Of a stretch of 64,000 bases of DNA, positions 17,151 to 27,544 are shown piece after piece. The position numbers were made by a program, and so were the translations under genes. The DNA lies in contig NC_058337.1 of assembly GCF_905475395.1 (NCBI RefSeq), positions 133,817,960 to 133,881,959 on the forward strand, in the 5' to 3' direction. Position 1 is the first letter of the stretch, and every line of letters begins with the position of its first letter. The DNA is from Chrysoperla carnea (taxonomy: Eukaryota; Arthropoda; Insecta; Neuroptera; Chrysopidae). The notes under the pieces are model-generated. The model was not told where the DNA came from. It saw nothing but the letters and a program-made list of their open reading frames with translations, and searched no databases.

Positions 17151-19090
17151 GGTAATTTTTTAATAATCGGAAGACGTTTTTTCTAACAATTACGAAGATG
17201 TTACTTCTGATATGTGTGCTAGTAAACTCAATAGGAATTCTGTGAAAGTGTTTAAATATATTCAAGAAGTGAAATCTATACGTCACTCATATTTATATTT
17301 TAATACTAAATTAATTTTATCACGTTTCAAATAGTGTAGGTAAAATATAGGTGTTATTATTCTATGTTGGTATTATAAAAATAGTTTTTTTTTTCTTTTT
17401 ATATGTTGGCACAATTAATTGTGTCTAAAAAAAATTTGTACAATGTCATTATTTCCATGAAATTTAATTGAATAATAAAAATTTTTTAATCAATTTAATG
17501 CATTGTTTTAATTAGTTAAGGGGTTTAACCAACTTATCAATTTTAATTTTTAGAGGTTTAATTGGTGAAAATTGAAATCCAGTAGTTTTCTAAACCATAA
17601 ATTTAAAAATTGCCAACTTTCCAATCGAAATCGAAACAACTGTTAATTGAAAAAATGAATTGAAACTTTTATATTTTATAATATTCAATGCCTATAACAG
17701 TCTCATTCAAAATATTTCATCCATTGAAAAATTTAAAGTTCGAACCCGTAGAAAAAAATAGCGCTACAAAACATGACAATAACCTTATATGTAGTCCAGT
17801 CACTTTAGCTTTAAAATCCTTTTTTTTTTTTTTAGGCAAAACGAAATAAATTTTTTTGTAAACGTGTTAAGTTTAGCCATGTATGAGGAAGTTCTAAGTT
17901 GGTTTACCTTATTCGGCTTAAAAATCAACTTTTTACAGTTTTGGTGAAAATTTCCCTGGGTAGCTTTGAGTTGGAAACAAGGTGCCTGAAAAAGAAATAC
18001 TTACAAATGTGTCACTTTTCGACATTTTGGAAAGAGATGTGAGTCACTTTACCAAAAAGAACTAGAATTTCCTAGATAAACTTAATGATTTTTACGCATC
18101 AATATTTCAAAAAAGTCGAAGGAAAATGGATTCCTTCGGTGTAAAATAATTACTCACTTAAATCATTAACCTGAATTTATTTGTTTGTTTTAGAGTCTAT
18201 AATCCTTAAATATTTGATTTTCAAGTTAATTTAAACTAACTAAAAAAATAACATTTATTCGAATAAATGAATAGGTGGAACTCCTTAATAAAATTTCCAC
18301 TCATTGTTAAATCGATAACAACACAAAATATTTTTGTTTGAATTTTAAATAATCTACAAATTTTATAACATAAACATAATTTCTGTGACATTTAGGGTTG
18401 CCACGTCAAAGTTCCGGGAAATCATAAGAGGTTGATATCGGGAGTCAGGAGAGACTACACATATTCGGGAGTCTCCCGATCAAATCGGGAAAGGAGGCAG
18501 CCCTAAAATGCCATGGGCTCCGGGAAAAGTCACATTTCAGTTAAAAAGTAGACAAAACACGCATAAAACCGATGAGTATAAACTCAGCAAATACGTATTC
18601 AGAAAAGTTTTTTAGGGGCCAGTATATCGTATACAGGGTGGACCATTTTAATCTATTATGTCTAATACATAGCTCGTTTTGTAGTTAACCAATCGAAAAA
18701 TAACTTAAACAAAAGTTGCAACGTTTGATGAGAGGGACATCATGTTCTGTAAGAGATAGAATAATACTTTTAATTAGGAAGTTGAGTAGATTTACCTGGA
18801 CTAAAACGATATTAAATGACGGTTTTGGAAATGGAAACCAGTCAGAAGCCATATTAGTTGTAGACATTGCCGTCTATGACGCTACAGTACAAAAATATGA
18901 CTTCCTTTTACTTTACCGTTACCGAACCTCAGAGTGTGATCGTTGAAATTGAAGCTGAGCCCTTTATTTTTTAGTTTGTTTTGCATTTGTTGTCTAGCCC
19001 TAAGCATACATTAGAATTTAAATAAAATTATTTTATTTAAATAAAATAAAAAATATAAATTCTAAATAATATTATTGGATAAAATTCTGA
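17151..19090. other. Intergenic region between ACAT2 and the Ly6 gene
   Basis: About 1.9 kb, AT-rich. It includes a possible small hAT-like element at 18393-18506 (TAGGGTTGCC ... GGCAGCCCTA, no matching target duplication). From about 18636 a stretch begins TACAGGGTGGACCATTTTAA, a sequence of the kind seen at transposon termini, with no intact frame behind it. A short AT palindrome lies at 19014-19069. No gene was seen. Confidence 0.55.
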
Positions 19091-19679
19091 TTAAATGTAA
19101 AACATTAACAGCGAACAAATAAAAACCATAATAAAAGATAACTTCGTTGTATTTGCAGAATTAGTGCCAATACCTTTTACGTAGATTATACCTTCAGTAC
19201 CAATATCACCCCCAAATCCGTTACCAAAAATAGGTTCTTTTCCTGTACCATTGTTGCACAGAGATTTTGTACATGCTCTATAATAAGTCTTATAAACTTC
19301 ATCTGTTACATCTTTATTTAAAAAGACTGGAGTGTCTTCACATCCTCGAGAAAATGTAGCCAATCCGGGAGGATCCTTAAAAAAATTTAATAAATTACCT
19401 TGAAATTTAAATTGTTTAGTTTCATTTGTACTTACAATAAGTTCTTGTCGAAATGTGATGCAATATTTTTTGTTGCATTTAATAATAGCCGATTCGGAAG
19501 CTGCACCAGGGTTTTTTAAGCAAATTTGATCATCCGAAGAACCACTTTGTGTACACGAATAACATTTTAAACCTAAAACAATATATTTTGTAAATATTCA
19601 AAAATTTTATTGAATTCAAATATTAGAAACCTGTTGAGTAGCTAATAAAACACAATAGAAGAAGAAATTGAAATTCCAT
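19091..19679 (-). CDS. Ly6/three-finger GPI-anchored protein (3 exons, complete)
   Basis: Small secreted or surface protein of the insect Ly6/uPAR-like family. Exons 19679-19631, 19572-19436 and 19375-19091 give 156 aa. Layout: signal peptide MEFQFLLLLCFISYSTG; ectodomain opening LKCYSC with cysteines at about 20, 23, 34, 49, 54, 74, 97 and 102; the typical terminal Cys-Asn (LCNN); a Gly-rich spacer; possible N-glycosylation sites NGT and NTT; and a hydrophobic C-terminus LSFIMVFICSLLMFYI without a polar tail, as expected for GPI attachment. Eight ectodomain cysteines are seen, where many insect Ly6 proteins have ten. Family members work in septate junctions, sleep and ion-channel regulation; which role applies here cannot be told. 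Confidence 0.8.
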
Positions 19680-20491
19680 TTTCTAGATGCATTTAATCAT
19701 TTGCGAGTAATTCATATTTCAAGCATTGTTATATTTCTTATCTAATTTTTAGATAAATTTTTTGATTAATATTGTTTGTATCGCGTAATTAATTTTTTAA
19801 AATTCCCTCTGTTTAAGGTAATCGGTCTAAATGATGGACACTTCCCAATAAGCCATTGACATTATAGTAACCAATAACTCACGCGTTGGCTCTACGTACT
19901 GGTTTTGTATCGACCATTCATTCAGTTTTTGGAAAACTTGAAAGATTTTTTTCATATTCTATAAGTTTTTGCCCAAATTATGGTAGAAATTCAATAAATG
20001 ATCTAATTGTCTTTGGCTTCTTATTTTTTTAAAACTCCACTTTTGGGTTTTTTTTTCTATTCATATTTCACGATTTTCGAGGACCAACAAAAAATACTTC
20101 AAAACTAATCTCTTATAAGGTCATTTTCCAGTTTGGCGAGGGTAAAAAACACTAATTGTTTGAAAAATTTTTTTGTAAATTTTATAGATTCGCCATAACT
20201 AAAGCTCAAAGTAAGCCAATACATTTAATATACGCATTTATTGTTATCTTTATGGAAGTCTTTAGTGTAATTTAATAATTTTAACAATTATAATCAGCCA
20301 TACGTAATGTTTTCTAAACATTCAACTTCGTTAACTTATTGTCGTTTTTATTATGTTCATGTATTTGGAACAGTTACCCTTCAGTTGGCGGTGTTGTGAG
20401 AGTCGAGCTAATTCTTTGACTCGTGTACTATTCGTATGTTTCCGGTTTAGTTATGTTAAAATTTGTGTCTTTTCCGTCTTAAACAGCAAAC
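19680..20491. promoter_or_regulatory. Divergent upstream region of Ly6 and RpL13A, with TOP-like start
   Basis: About 810 bp between two start codons pointing apart. Just before the RpL13A ATG lies a pyrimidine tract (GTCTTTTCCGTCTT, about 20466-20480). It fits the terminal oligopyrimidine start typical of ribosomal-protein mRNAs, giving a leader of only about 25 nt. The rest is AT-rich without identifiable sites. Confidence 0.5.
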
Positions 20492-23400
20492 ATGACGGGT
20501 TTTAGTAAAAAGGTATGAAGTGTTTATTTAATTATTTATTAATTAAAATGTGATTTTAAGTTATTTAAATAAACGAACTCATTTTTAATTGAGTTTCTAA
20601 TAAATTTTTACAAATATTATAATGCCAGTTAATTTAAATATAAAGTTTAATTGAATGTTGACACGTGCTTCGGCTTTCAGCATGGCTGGTATGTACGATT
20701 TACAAAAGTTAACCAAATTTTATTCTTTTTTTACAGCCTATATTAATTGATGGCCGCGGCCATTTATTGGGACGCTTAGCTGCTATTATTGCTAAAACTT
20801 TACTTCAAGGAAATACAGTCGTTGTCTTACGATGTGAAGAATTAAATATTTCAGGAAACTTCTTCAGGTAAGTTGAAAATTTTTATTTTAATATTTAATA
20901 GTAGAATCAAATGGCATTCTAAAATTTTCAAAACCATTTTGCATGAAATATCTAAAAAGTTCAGTATACACGTTTCTGTCATTGATATGGATGCACCACA
21001 AAAGATCCGTTTACGATTAAATTCAACGAGATAATTAAGGACCTTCCAAAATCTAAACTGTTTAATTCGGGCATTGTTAATTTCTATCCTAAAACATTTT
21101 TAATTAAATGACAGACGCTTAATCATGTGTAAGCAGGTATTTTAGTAAAAAATTTGCTGAAATGTCTAGAGCAAGGCGGAAATAAAATACATCGGAGAGA
21201 AATGTTAACCACGTTTTGATAATTTTTTTTAAAACTTAAGATATTCTTAATTTTCGTTTTATTTTGACTAATTTTACCCAAAATCAGGGGAGAGTACGAT
21301 AACTGTGGCGCCACGACTTGACGATGGAATATGGTTAAATAAAGTAAAACAAATCGAAAATGAAGAGTGCTAATATTCGAGTTTCGGCTTAGTTTTCGAG
21401 TAATCGACTCCTATATAGAGTAAGAGCCAGCGCCTGCCAGACACACATTAAAGTATAAAAGCTGAAATTTTTTTTGCGTATTCTCACTGGTGTAGGGACC
21501 AATCTTTGGGGGCTACAAACCTTGACTAACGGTTCCTTCGGTAGGTAGCAGGTAATCAGGGGCGCAGTACCCGAGCTCGCTCACGTTAAAGTATAAAAGC
21601 TGAAATTCACACAGAGTGTTCAAATGACCATTTTAAGTCAATATTGAAAAAGACATATCAATCCATCCAACTAACATTAGAAGACATATCGGTCAAATAT
21701 TCAATAAGTAAATCGTCATAGTTGTATAAGCCATAAACGGTTAGTGATACAAAAAAAATTAGTTTACAAAAAAGTAGGTAATTTAATTATCTACAATAAA
21801 AGTTATTACCATTTTTGGTCTAAAGCGCACGGTTATGGAGATATAGCCTAAAACGGTTTTCCTTAAAATGGAGGCACTTCCCCCGCTTATTTTTGTAAGG
21901 ATTTTGTGCTTATACATTCAGTACGTGATACTGAACATATTTAAATAATAAAATAACTCTTGCAGTGAAATAAGTTCATAATCATGGAAGAATTGTGTTT
22001 TTTTGCATTTGACCTTCTACCACGTCTGGGGGAGTGTTAACCCCTTCGGATTGATCTGTCTTTTTCAATATTGACTTAAAATGGTCATTTTAACACTCTG
22101 TGTGAATTTCAGCTTTTATACTTTAACGTGAGAGAGCTCGGGTACTGCGCCCCTGATTACCTGCTACCTACCGAAGGAACCGTTAGTCAAGGTTTGTAGC
22201 CCCCAAAGATTGGTCCCTACACCAGTGAGAATACGCAAAAAAAAATTCAGCTTTTATACTTTAATGTGTGTCTGGCAGGCGCTGGCTCTTAGTCCAATAG
22301 TCTACATTTGAAATGACACATAAGACCATTTTTTTATGCTGAACCGTTTAAATTTGACAAGTTCCTATGGATACTAAAATTTAAAGCTAATAATTCTGAA
22401 AAACATACCTATAATTTTTTTTAATATGTCGATTTTGAGCTAATATTATCGATTTTCAATTATAACACTTTAATACCCACTTAAGTCGATTTAAAAATTA
22501 TAAAATTACACATTAGTTGATTTTAAATTGTAATATTACACTTTCGTCGAACAAATTCGATAATTTTTTTTCTTCACTGATCTACAGATTGGCCATGTAG
22601 TGTGATCAAATTAACTTTTTGAATATTTTAATTCTGAGTTCGGAGAAAAAAATTGAATTTAGTAGATCATTATGATACAAATTGAAGAAACTAAAATCTA
22701 ACATTTTTTGATGGTCGGAAGGGGTCCAAAAAAAATGGTAAAGTGGCCTAATCCGGTCTTTGGCGTCAGACACCGTCGGATTGAGTTAAAAATAAAAAAG
22801 CGTTTAATAAGCTTAGGCGCCGTAAAAAGGTGAAAAAAATGAGCTGCGAATGAACCCGATTGGTCCATCGATGTCCCCAGAAATTGCAAAAAACCATCGA
22901 TTTTGCTCGAAATTTCAAAACTTCATAGCTCTTGTTGTTTTAAAGATTCAAAGCTGAGTTTGAAATGGATTGTAGCTTTTGTGCCCATGAAGTATCACAC
23001 ACAATTTCAGCAAGATCGAATGTATACTTTTTGCAAACCGCAGCTGAAAGCAAAAAACAGGACTTTTGTAAAATGGCCCTAAAAAAGTTGTGGTGCGGTA
23101 ACGCGCTATTTTTTTTACGCGATCATATGCTTCAATAGTTAAAGTAATACCTACTAAAGTGCCAACCTCTCATCTTTAGTAAAAGTTACTAAAATATTAA
23201 TTTTAAATTACTATTATTTTAAATTATAACATTAAAAATAGGATGGGAGTAATGGGAGCAATTATATTAAGAGATAGAAGTTATGTGACATGTCTCTTAA
23301 TATAATTGCTCCCATTACTCCCATCCTATTTTTAATGTTATAATTTAAAATAATAGTAATTTAAAATTAATATTTTAGTAACTTTTACTAAAGATGAGAG

Positions 23401-26400
23401 GTTGGCACTTTAGTAGGTATTACTTTAACTATTGAAGCATATGATCGCGTAAAAAAAATAGCGCGTTACCGCACCACAACTTTTTTAGGGCCATTTTACA
23501 AAAGTCCTGTTTTTTGCTTTCAGCTGCGGTTTGCAAAAAGTATACATTCGATCTTGCTGAAATTGTGTGTGATACTTCATGGGCACAAAAGCTACAATCC
23601 ATTTCAATCTCAGCTTTGAATCTTTAAAACAACAAGAGCTATGAAGTTTTGAAATTTCGAGCAAAATCGATGGTTTTTTGCAATTTCTGGGGACATCGAT
23701 GGACCAATCGGGTTCATTCGCAGCTCATTTTTTTCACCTTTTTACGGCGCCTAAGCTTATTAAACGCTTTTTTATTTTTAACTCAATCCGACGGTGTCTG
23801 ACGCCAAAGACCGGATTAGGCCACTTTACCATTTTTTTTGGACCCCTTCCGACCATCAAAAAATGTTAGATTTTAGTTTCTTCAATTTGTATCATAATGA
23901 TCTACTAAATTCAATTTTTTTCTCCGAACTCAGAATTATCTACAAATTGACGCCATTTTTTTTTTATTTGATCACACTAATGCCTTTAATGGGATTGTGT
24001 TAGCACAGGTCTGTGGGTTTTTAGCCCTTGCGTTTTCCCTGTGATTGCGTTCATTCACTGATCTACAGGTTGGCCATGCCTTTATTAGGGTGGAGTTAGC
24101 CCAATGATTATGAATTTAATGACATAAAAATTTCATGTTTTTAGACTTCATTATCTCGAAAACCATGCCAAAACTCGAAAATTGGTATTCTTCATTTTCG
24201 CTTTATTTAAGTGTGTTTGACAATACTCTGTTGTCAAATCGTGGCGCCACAGTTATCGTACTCGAGCCAACTTTCAGATATTTTCACAAAATGATTTTGT
24301 TTTTGCGGGTTTTTGAAGTGAGATTTGATTTATTCTATCCAGATTTTTCTATGATTATTACAATTATCTTACCTACATTATTTGAGAGGTTATGAAAATA
24401 AATCTAGCGTATGAGAAAAATATTCGATCCTTTTTAATTGCTTTAAAATATTTGATAATTTTGGTAATTAATAGCTGGTTAATTTTGTTTCAGAAATAAG
24501 TTGAAGTTTATGTCATTTTTGCGTAAAAGATGTAATGTAAATCCAGCTCGCGGTCCTTTCCATTTCCGAGCACCTTCAAAAATCTTATGGAAAACAGTTC
24601 GTGGTAAGTATTGATTTATTTTTTTTTTGCTTGCTGGAACATTTCTTTTACTTGAAGTTTCGATTAGTTTATAAAGTTGGACAATGGCTACCATAGCCAA
24701 AAGTGGGAGGAGGGAGGTTAGGGTTCCGGTTCAAAAATGAATAAAGAAATCCTTTATTTTCCCTATGCCTTCTTATGTTAATCTTAGAATCTTTAACTTT
24801 TCTTAAAAATGCTAGAACGTCAGAAAAAAAAAGTGTAAATTATACATTGAACTGTCACCAATTGACAGATCACGTACTTATACGTCATCAACAGAGAGCG
24901 CCAAAAAACTGCGTTTAAATATCTCAAAATTATAATGTATTTTAAATTTTTTTTTTCACATAAATACACCATTTTTAAGCAGTATTTGTATTTTTTACTG
25001 TGTTATCGGTGTAAACAATGAATTAAAAATTAAAAAAAAATACATGAATATTCCCTATTCTAGATATCGATGCAGTAATTTTGATACTCCCGTATTTTTA
25101 CTCAATGATTATTTAATATTTACCTACATTATCTGATAGTGTAATGATTTTAAATCTATGGATGAGAAAATTCCTCTCTTATAATATATGAAAATTAAAT
25201 TTGGGGCATGTTTTTCATAAGATATTTTACGTTTCAGGTATGGTACCACACAAAACAGAACGTGGAAAGCAAGCACTTCGTAGATTAAAGGCATACGAAG
25301 GAGTACCTCCACCATATGACCGAAGGAAGCGATTGGTAGTTCCAGGTGCAATGCGCATCATGTGTTTAAAACCTGGCAGAAAGGTTTGTGATATTTATTT
25401 AATTTTTCAATTTAAAACTTTCACATTTAATAACTGTGTTGTAGAAGGTTCGATGTACATACCGTTTTATTTTTGTATCGTTTCAAAGATATTATCCCTT
25501 GCCCTCTATTATTGAGTAAAATTTAATCGTTTTTCCATTGATTAAATTTTAATTAAATGGAGGAATATTAAAATAACAGTTCCACACCGTATGCGATCTT
25601 AAATTAATAGTACATATGGCACTAAAATTGTGAAACATTTTGTCTTTAAGAAATTTGTTAAATTTTTGAGACTCAGAAATCAAGTTTTCGAGGAAAACAA
25701 ATTATCATCATATACTGTCCGCAAAAAAAGGGATGCACTTCAAACATTTCAAATTTTCTTAGAAATTTCAAGCAGATATATCTCGGTGAAAAATGATTGG
25801 ATCTGAAAGAAATATATATGATTTGATAGCTTATAATTTCTTTCACGGGTAAACAGTGATGTTTACGAAAGAAAGGTTCAAATAAAAGTTGACAAAATTT
25901 TTTTCTATCTCTAACGATTTGCAAGATGAATACTTTTTCATTTGATTGAGCAAAAAATTTCGATTTTAAAATTGGCATATCTCGGTCAATTTTGAAGCTA
26001 GAAAGTCGAAAAGAAAACGAAAATGTGCACATATACTTCAGCTAGAACTTTGACATTAAAGTTTTTTTTATTGAATGCATAGTTTTTTTGTAATTTGTTA
26101 AAATCTGATTAAAACCCCCCAACTATCTCTCCAAAAAGGAGGTTTGATACGCTCCTGAGAGGTCGATTTTTTTTCGATGTTTTTACAACCTTATAAACAA
26201 CTGTGGAAGAGCAACGAGTTTAAAAAATAAAGCTTTCGAATATTGTTATTGGAACCCTCATTACAAAGCGAACAAGGATGATATAAATTTTTTAGCTTTT
26301 GTTTCAATAAAATAAAGGTTTAATTTTTCGAATGAGTTCATGTTTATTTCGTAAGGACATTATTTGATACGACAGTTAAAAAAGTGTCTATTTTTTGCTT

Positions 26401-27478
26401 TGTCGGCGAATAACTCGGTGTTAGAAACTCGTATAAATATCAATATATAAACGCATTTTAAATAGAAATTAACAAGCTTTCGATTGCACACACTTAATCT
26501 TGTATAAATACTTATGCATTCCGTGCACGCTTTTAAAATTCATATCAAATTAATATATTTTCTCACCGTTTTAGCTATTACGCACAATAGCACTAGCTTG
26601 ATACCCGCCCACTTCACTGGGTTTAAAAGTAAATACCACCGCTCTATAGCCTCCACCTCTATTGATCTCAATTATCAACGTTCCATAACACTTGAAGGGA
26701 TTGTTTTACGCAGAATAAAAGATATGCACAGTTTTAAATTTTTTAAATTTTAAAGTAGTCATAATTCATTGAGTATATCGGAAAAGGTAGCCATGAATTG
26801 TGACATTTACTATTTTAAATTTTTACAGAAATATTTAATTTATGGTTAAAAATAATGATCATCTGCTCCATCATCATTTTGAATCATAAATTAAACATTT
26901 CTGTAAAAATTTAAAATAGTATGTGTTATTCTGATGTGTGAGCTATATGCTGTACAGTATCATTAAAATCCATTCGTTAGTTTTTGGGTGAAAACATAAC
27001 AAACGAACAAACAAACATCCTTACTTTCACATTTGTAATATATAGAGATGATGAAAATATTTGAGGTACAAACTATCGAATCATGTATATTTTATTCAAA
27101 TCAAATCTTTTTTCCCAACATTGTTTGAAATTTCGAGAAAATTTAAACTTTTAGTACGCCACTTTTTGCGGGACAGTATATTTTGCCTCAAGTATATTCT
27201 ATTGTAATTAATTATTTGATATTATAAATTTTTAAAGGCCTTATTTTCAAGTAAACTATTTGTTTTTACAGTACTGTCACGTTGGAAGATTATCACATGA
27301 AGTTGGATGGAAATACCAAGGTGTTGTACGCACATTAGAATCAAAACGTAAAGTGAAAGCTGTTTTGAGTATTCGTAAACGTGATAAACTCAAGAAAATT
27401 ACTAAAGATGCTGGCAAAGTTGTAGAGAAACAAACAGCACCATTTACAGCTGTTATTAACTCTTATGGTTACAACTAA
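20492..27478 (+). CDS. RpL13A: 60S ribosomal protein L13A (uL13; 5 exons, complete)
   Basis: Large-subunit ribosomal protein uL13. Exons 20492-20512, 20737-20867, 24494-24603, 25238-25383 and 27272-27478 sum to 615 nt, 204 aa, against 203 in human. It begins [20 protein letters not shown]. Further landmarks are [93 protein letters not shown] and [16 protein letters not shown]. The first exon holds seven codons, as is common for ribosomal-protein genes. Introns 2 and 4 are greatly enlarged (3.6 and 1.9 kb) by nested inverted-repeat elements. No box C/D snoRNA could be assigned in the introns, although vertebrate RPL13A hosts several. The stop lies 66 bp from the stop of lipase A on the other strand. 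Confidence 0.97.
21421..22291. mobile_element. Foldback element 1 in RpL13A intron 2
   Basis: Inverted arms of about 235 bp (21423-21655 and 22057-22289) enclose about 400 bp. The ends read TAAGAGCCAGCGCCTGCC and GGCAGGCGCTGGCTCTTA, so a TA lies at each outer edge, as for Tc1/mariner-type targets. Each arm contains two copies of the motif AAAGTATAAAAGCTGAAATT. The arms are nearly identical, implying a fairly recent origin. No transposase was recognised in the core. Confidence 0.75.
22598..23979. mobile_element. Foldback element 2: 1.38 kb with 646-bp palindromic arms
   Basis: Ends are TAGTGTGATCAAAT / ATTTGATCACACTA (22598-22611, 23966-23979), flanked on both sides by ATG (22595-22597, 23980-23982), a 3-bp target duplication. 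Inside, 22629-23274 and 23293-23938 are inverted copies of equal length (646 bp) around an 18-nt loop. I saw one mismatch (near 22955) in the parts compared and no indel. Identical 63-codon frames at 22698-22889 (minus) and 23678-23869 (plus) follow from the symmetry and are not evidence of coding. The element interrupts an older repeat unit, whose two halves lie at 22574-22597 and from 23980. Confidence 0.85.
23983..24110 (-). repeat. Dispersed ~85-bp repeat unit, copies in reverse orientation
   Basis: Reading the minus strand: GGGCTAACTCCACCCTAATAAAGGCATGGCCAACC, then TGTAGATCAGTGAATGAACG, CAATCACAGGG, AACGCAAGGGCTAAAAA, and again GTGCTAACACAATCCCATTAAAGGCAT. The same order of motifs forms the two units at 39713-39872. 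The second unit here is split by foldback element 2, and its remainder lies at 22574-22597. Confidence 0.65.
24830..25062 (+). repeat. MITE fragment in RpL13A intron 3
   Basis: The right-hand part (GGTGTAAACAATGAATTAAAAA ... CATGAATATTCCCTATT) matches the right end of the 389-bp element at 7917-8305. The left terminus was not found. Confidence 0.5.
25716..27179. mobile_element. 1.46-kb inverted-repeat element in RpL13A intron 4
   Basis: The ends TATACTGTCCGCAAAAAAAG and, inverted, TATACTGTCCCGCAAAAAGT continue as matching inverted sequence through TTTCAAATTTTCT and GAAATTTCAA for about 60 bp. The terminal TA suits a Tc1/mariner-like target. Inside are a fragment of family 1 (25838-25926), a short palindrome (about 26808-26925, arms TACTATTTTAAATTTTTACAG) and an RTE-type tail. 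No transposase was recognised. Confidence 0.6.
26928..27050 (+). repeat. RTE-type retroposon 3' tail
   Basis: GTGTTATTCTGATGTG, then CATTAAAATCCATTCGTTAG, GGGTGAAAA, AACAAACGAACAAACA and TTTGTAATATATAGAGATG, parallel to the tail at 5230-5475. Confidence 0.5.
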
Positions 27479-27490
27479 TTTATAATTTTT

Positions 27491-27540
27491 AATAAATAAA
27501 AATAAAAAAAGAGTTTATAAAAAATTATTTTGTTTTTATT
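27491..27540. terminator. Facing poly(A) signals of RpL13A and lipase A
   Basis: Plus-strand AATAAA at 27491-27496 and 27495-27500 serves RpL13A, whose stop ends at 27478. Minus-strand AATAAA at 27535-27540 lies only a few bases past the lipase A stop. If each transcript is cleaved 10-30 nt downstream, the two 3' ends overlap. Confidence 0.65.
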
Positions 27541-27544
27541 TCAT

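Larger units (their letters stand above)
21282..24265. mobile_element. Outer inverted-repeat element hosting nested insertions (RpL13A intron 2)
   Basis: The left arm (about 21288-21412) and right arm (about 24147-24265) are inverted copies sharing GAGTACGATAACTGTGGCGCCACGA and then AAATGAAGA and TCGAG(T)TT(T)..GG...GTTTTCGAG blocks, moderately diverged. Between them sit two further foldback elements and a copy of an older repeat unit. I read this as an old terminal-inverted-repeat element, without surviving coding sequence, that later took further insertions. Confidence 0.6.

Noticed and set aside
18716-18946. 76-codon open frame near a CAGGGTGG-type repeat start
   Set aside because: No family resemblance; it belongs to a repeat-like stretch between ACAT2 and the Ly6 gene.
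22698-23869. Identical 63-codon open frames on opposite strands
   Set aside because: They are mirror images created by the palindrome, with no protein resemblance; not called as genes.
22598-23979. CACTA (CMC/EnSpm) transposon
   Set aside because: The element starts TAGTG and ends CACTA, the reverse of the CACTA...TAGTG layout.
27040-27100. Possible box C/D snoRNA (ATGATGA) in RpL13A intron 4
   Set aside because: No D box (CTGA) or terminal stem at a fitting distance, and the motif lies in an RTE-type tail found elsewhere.
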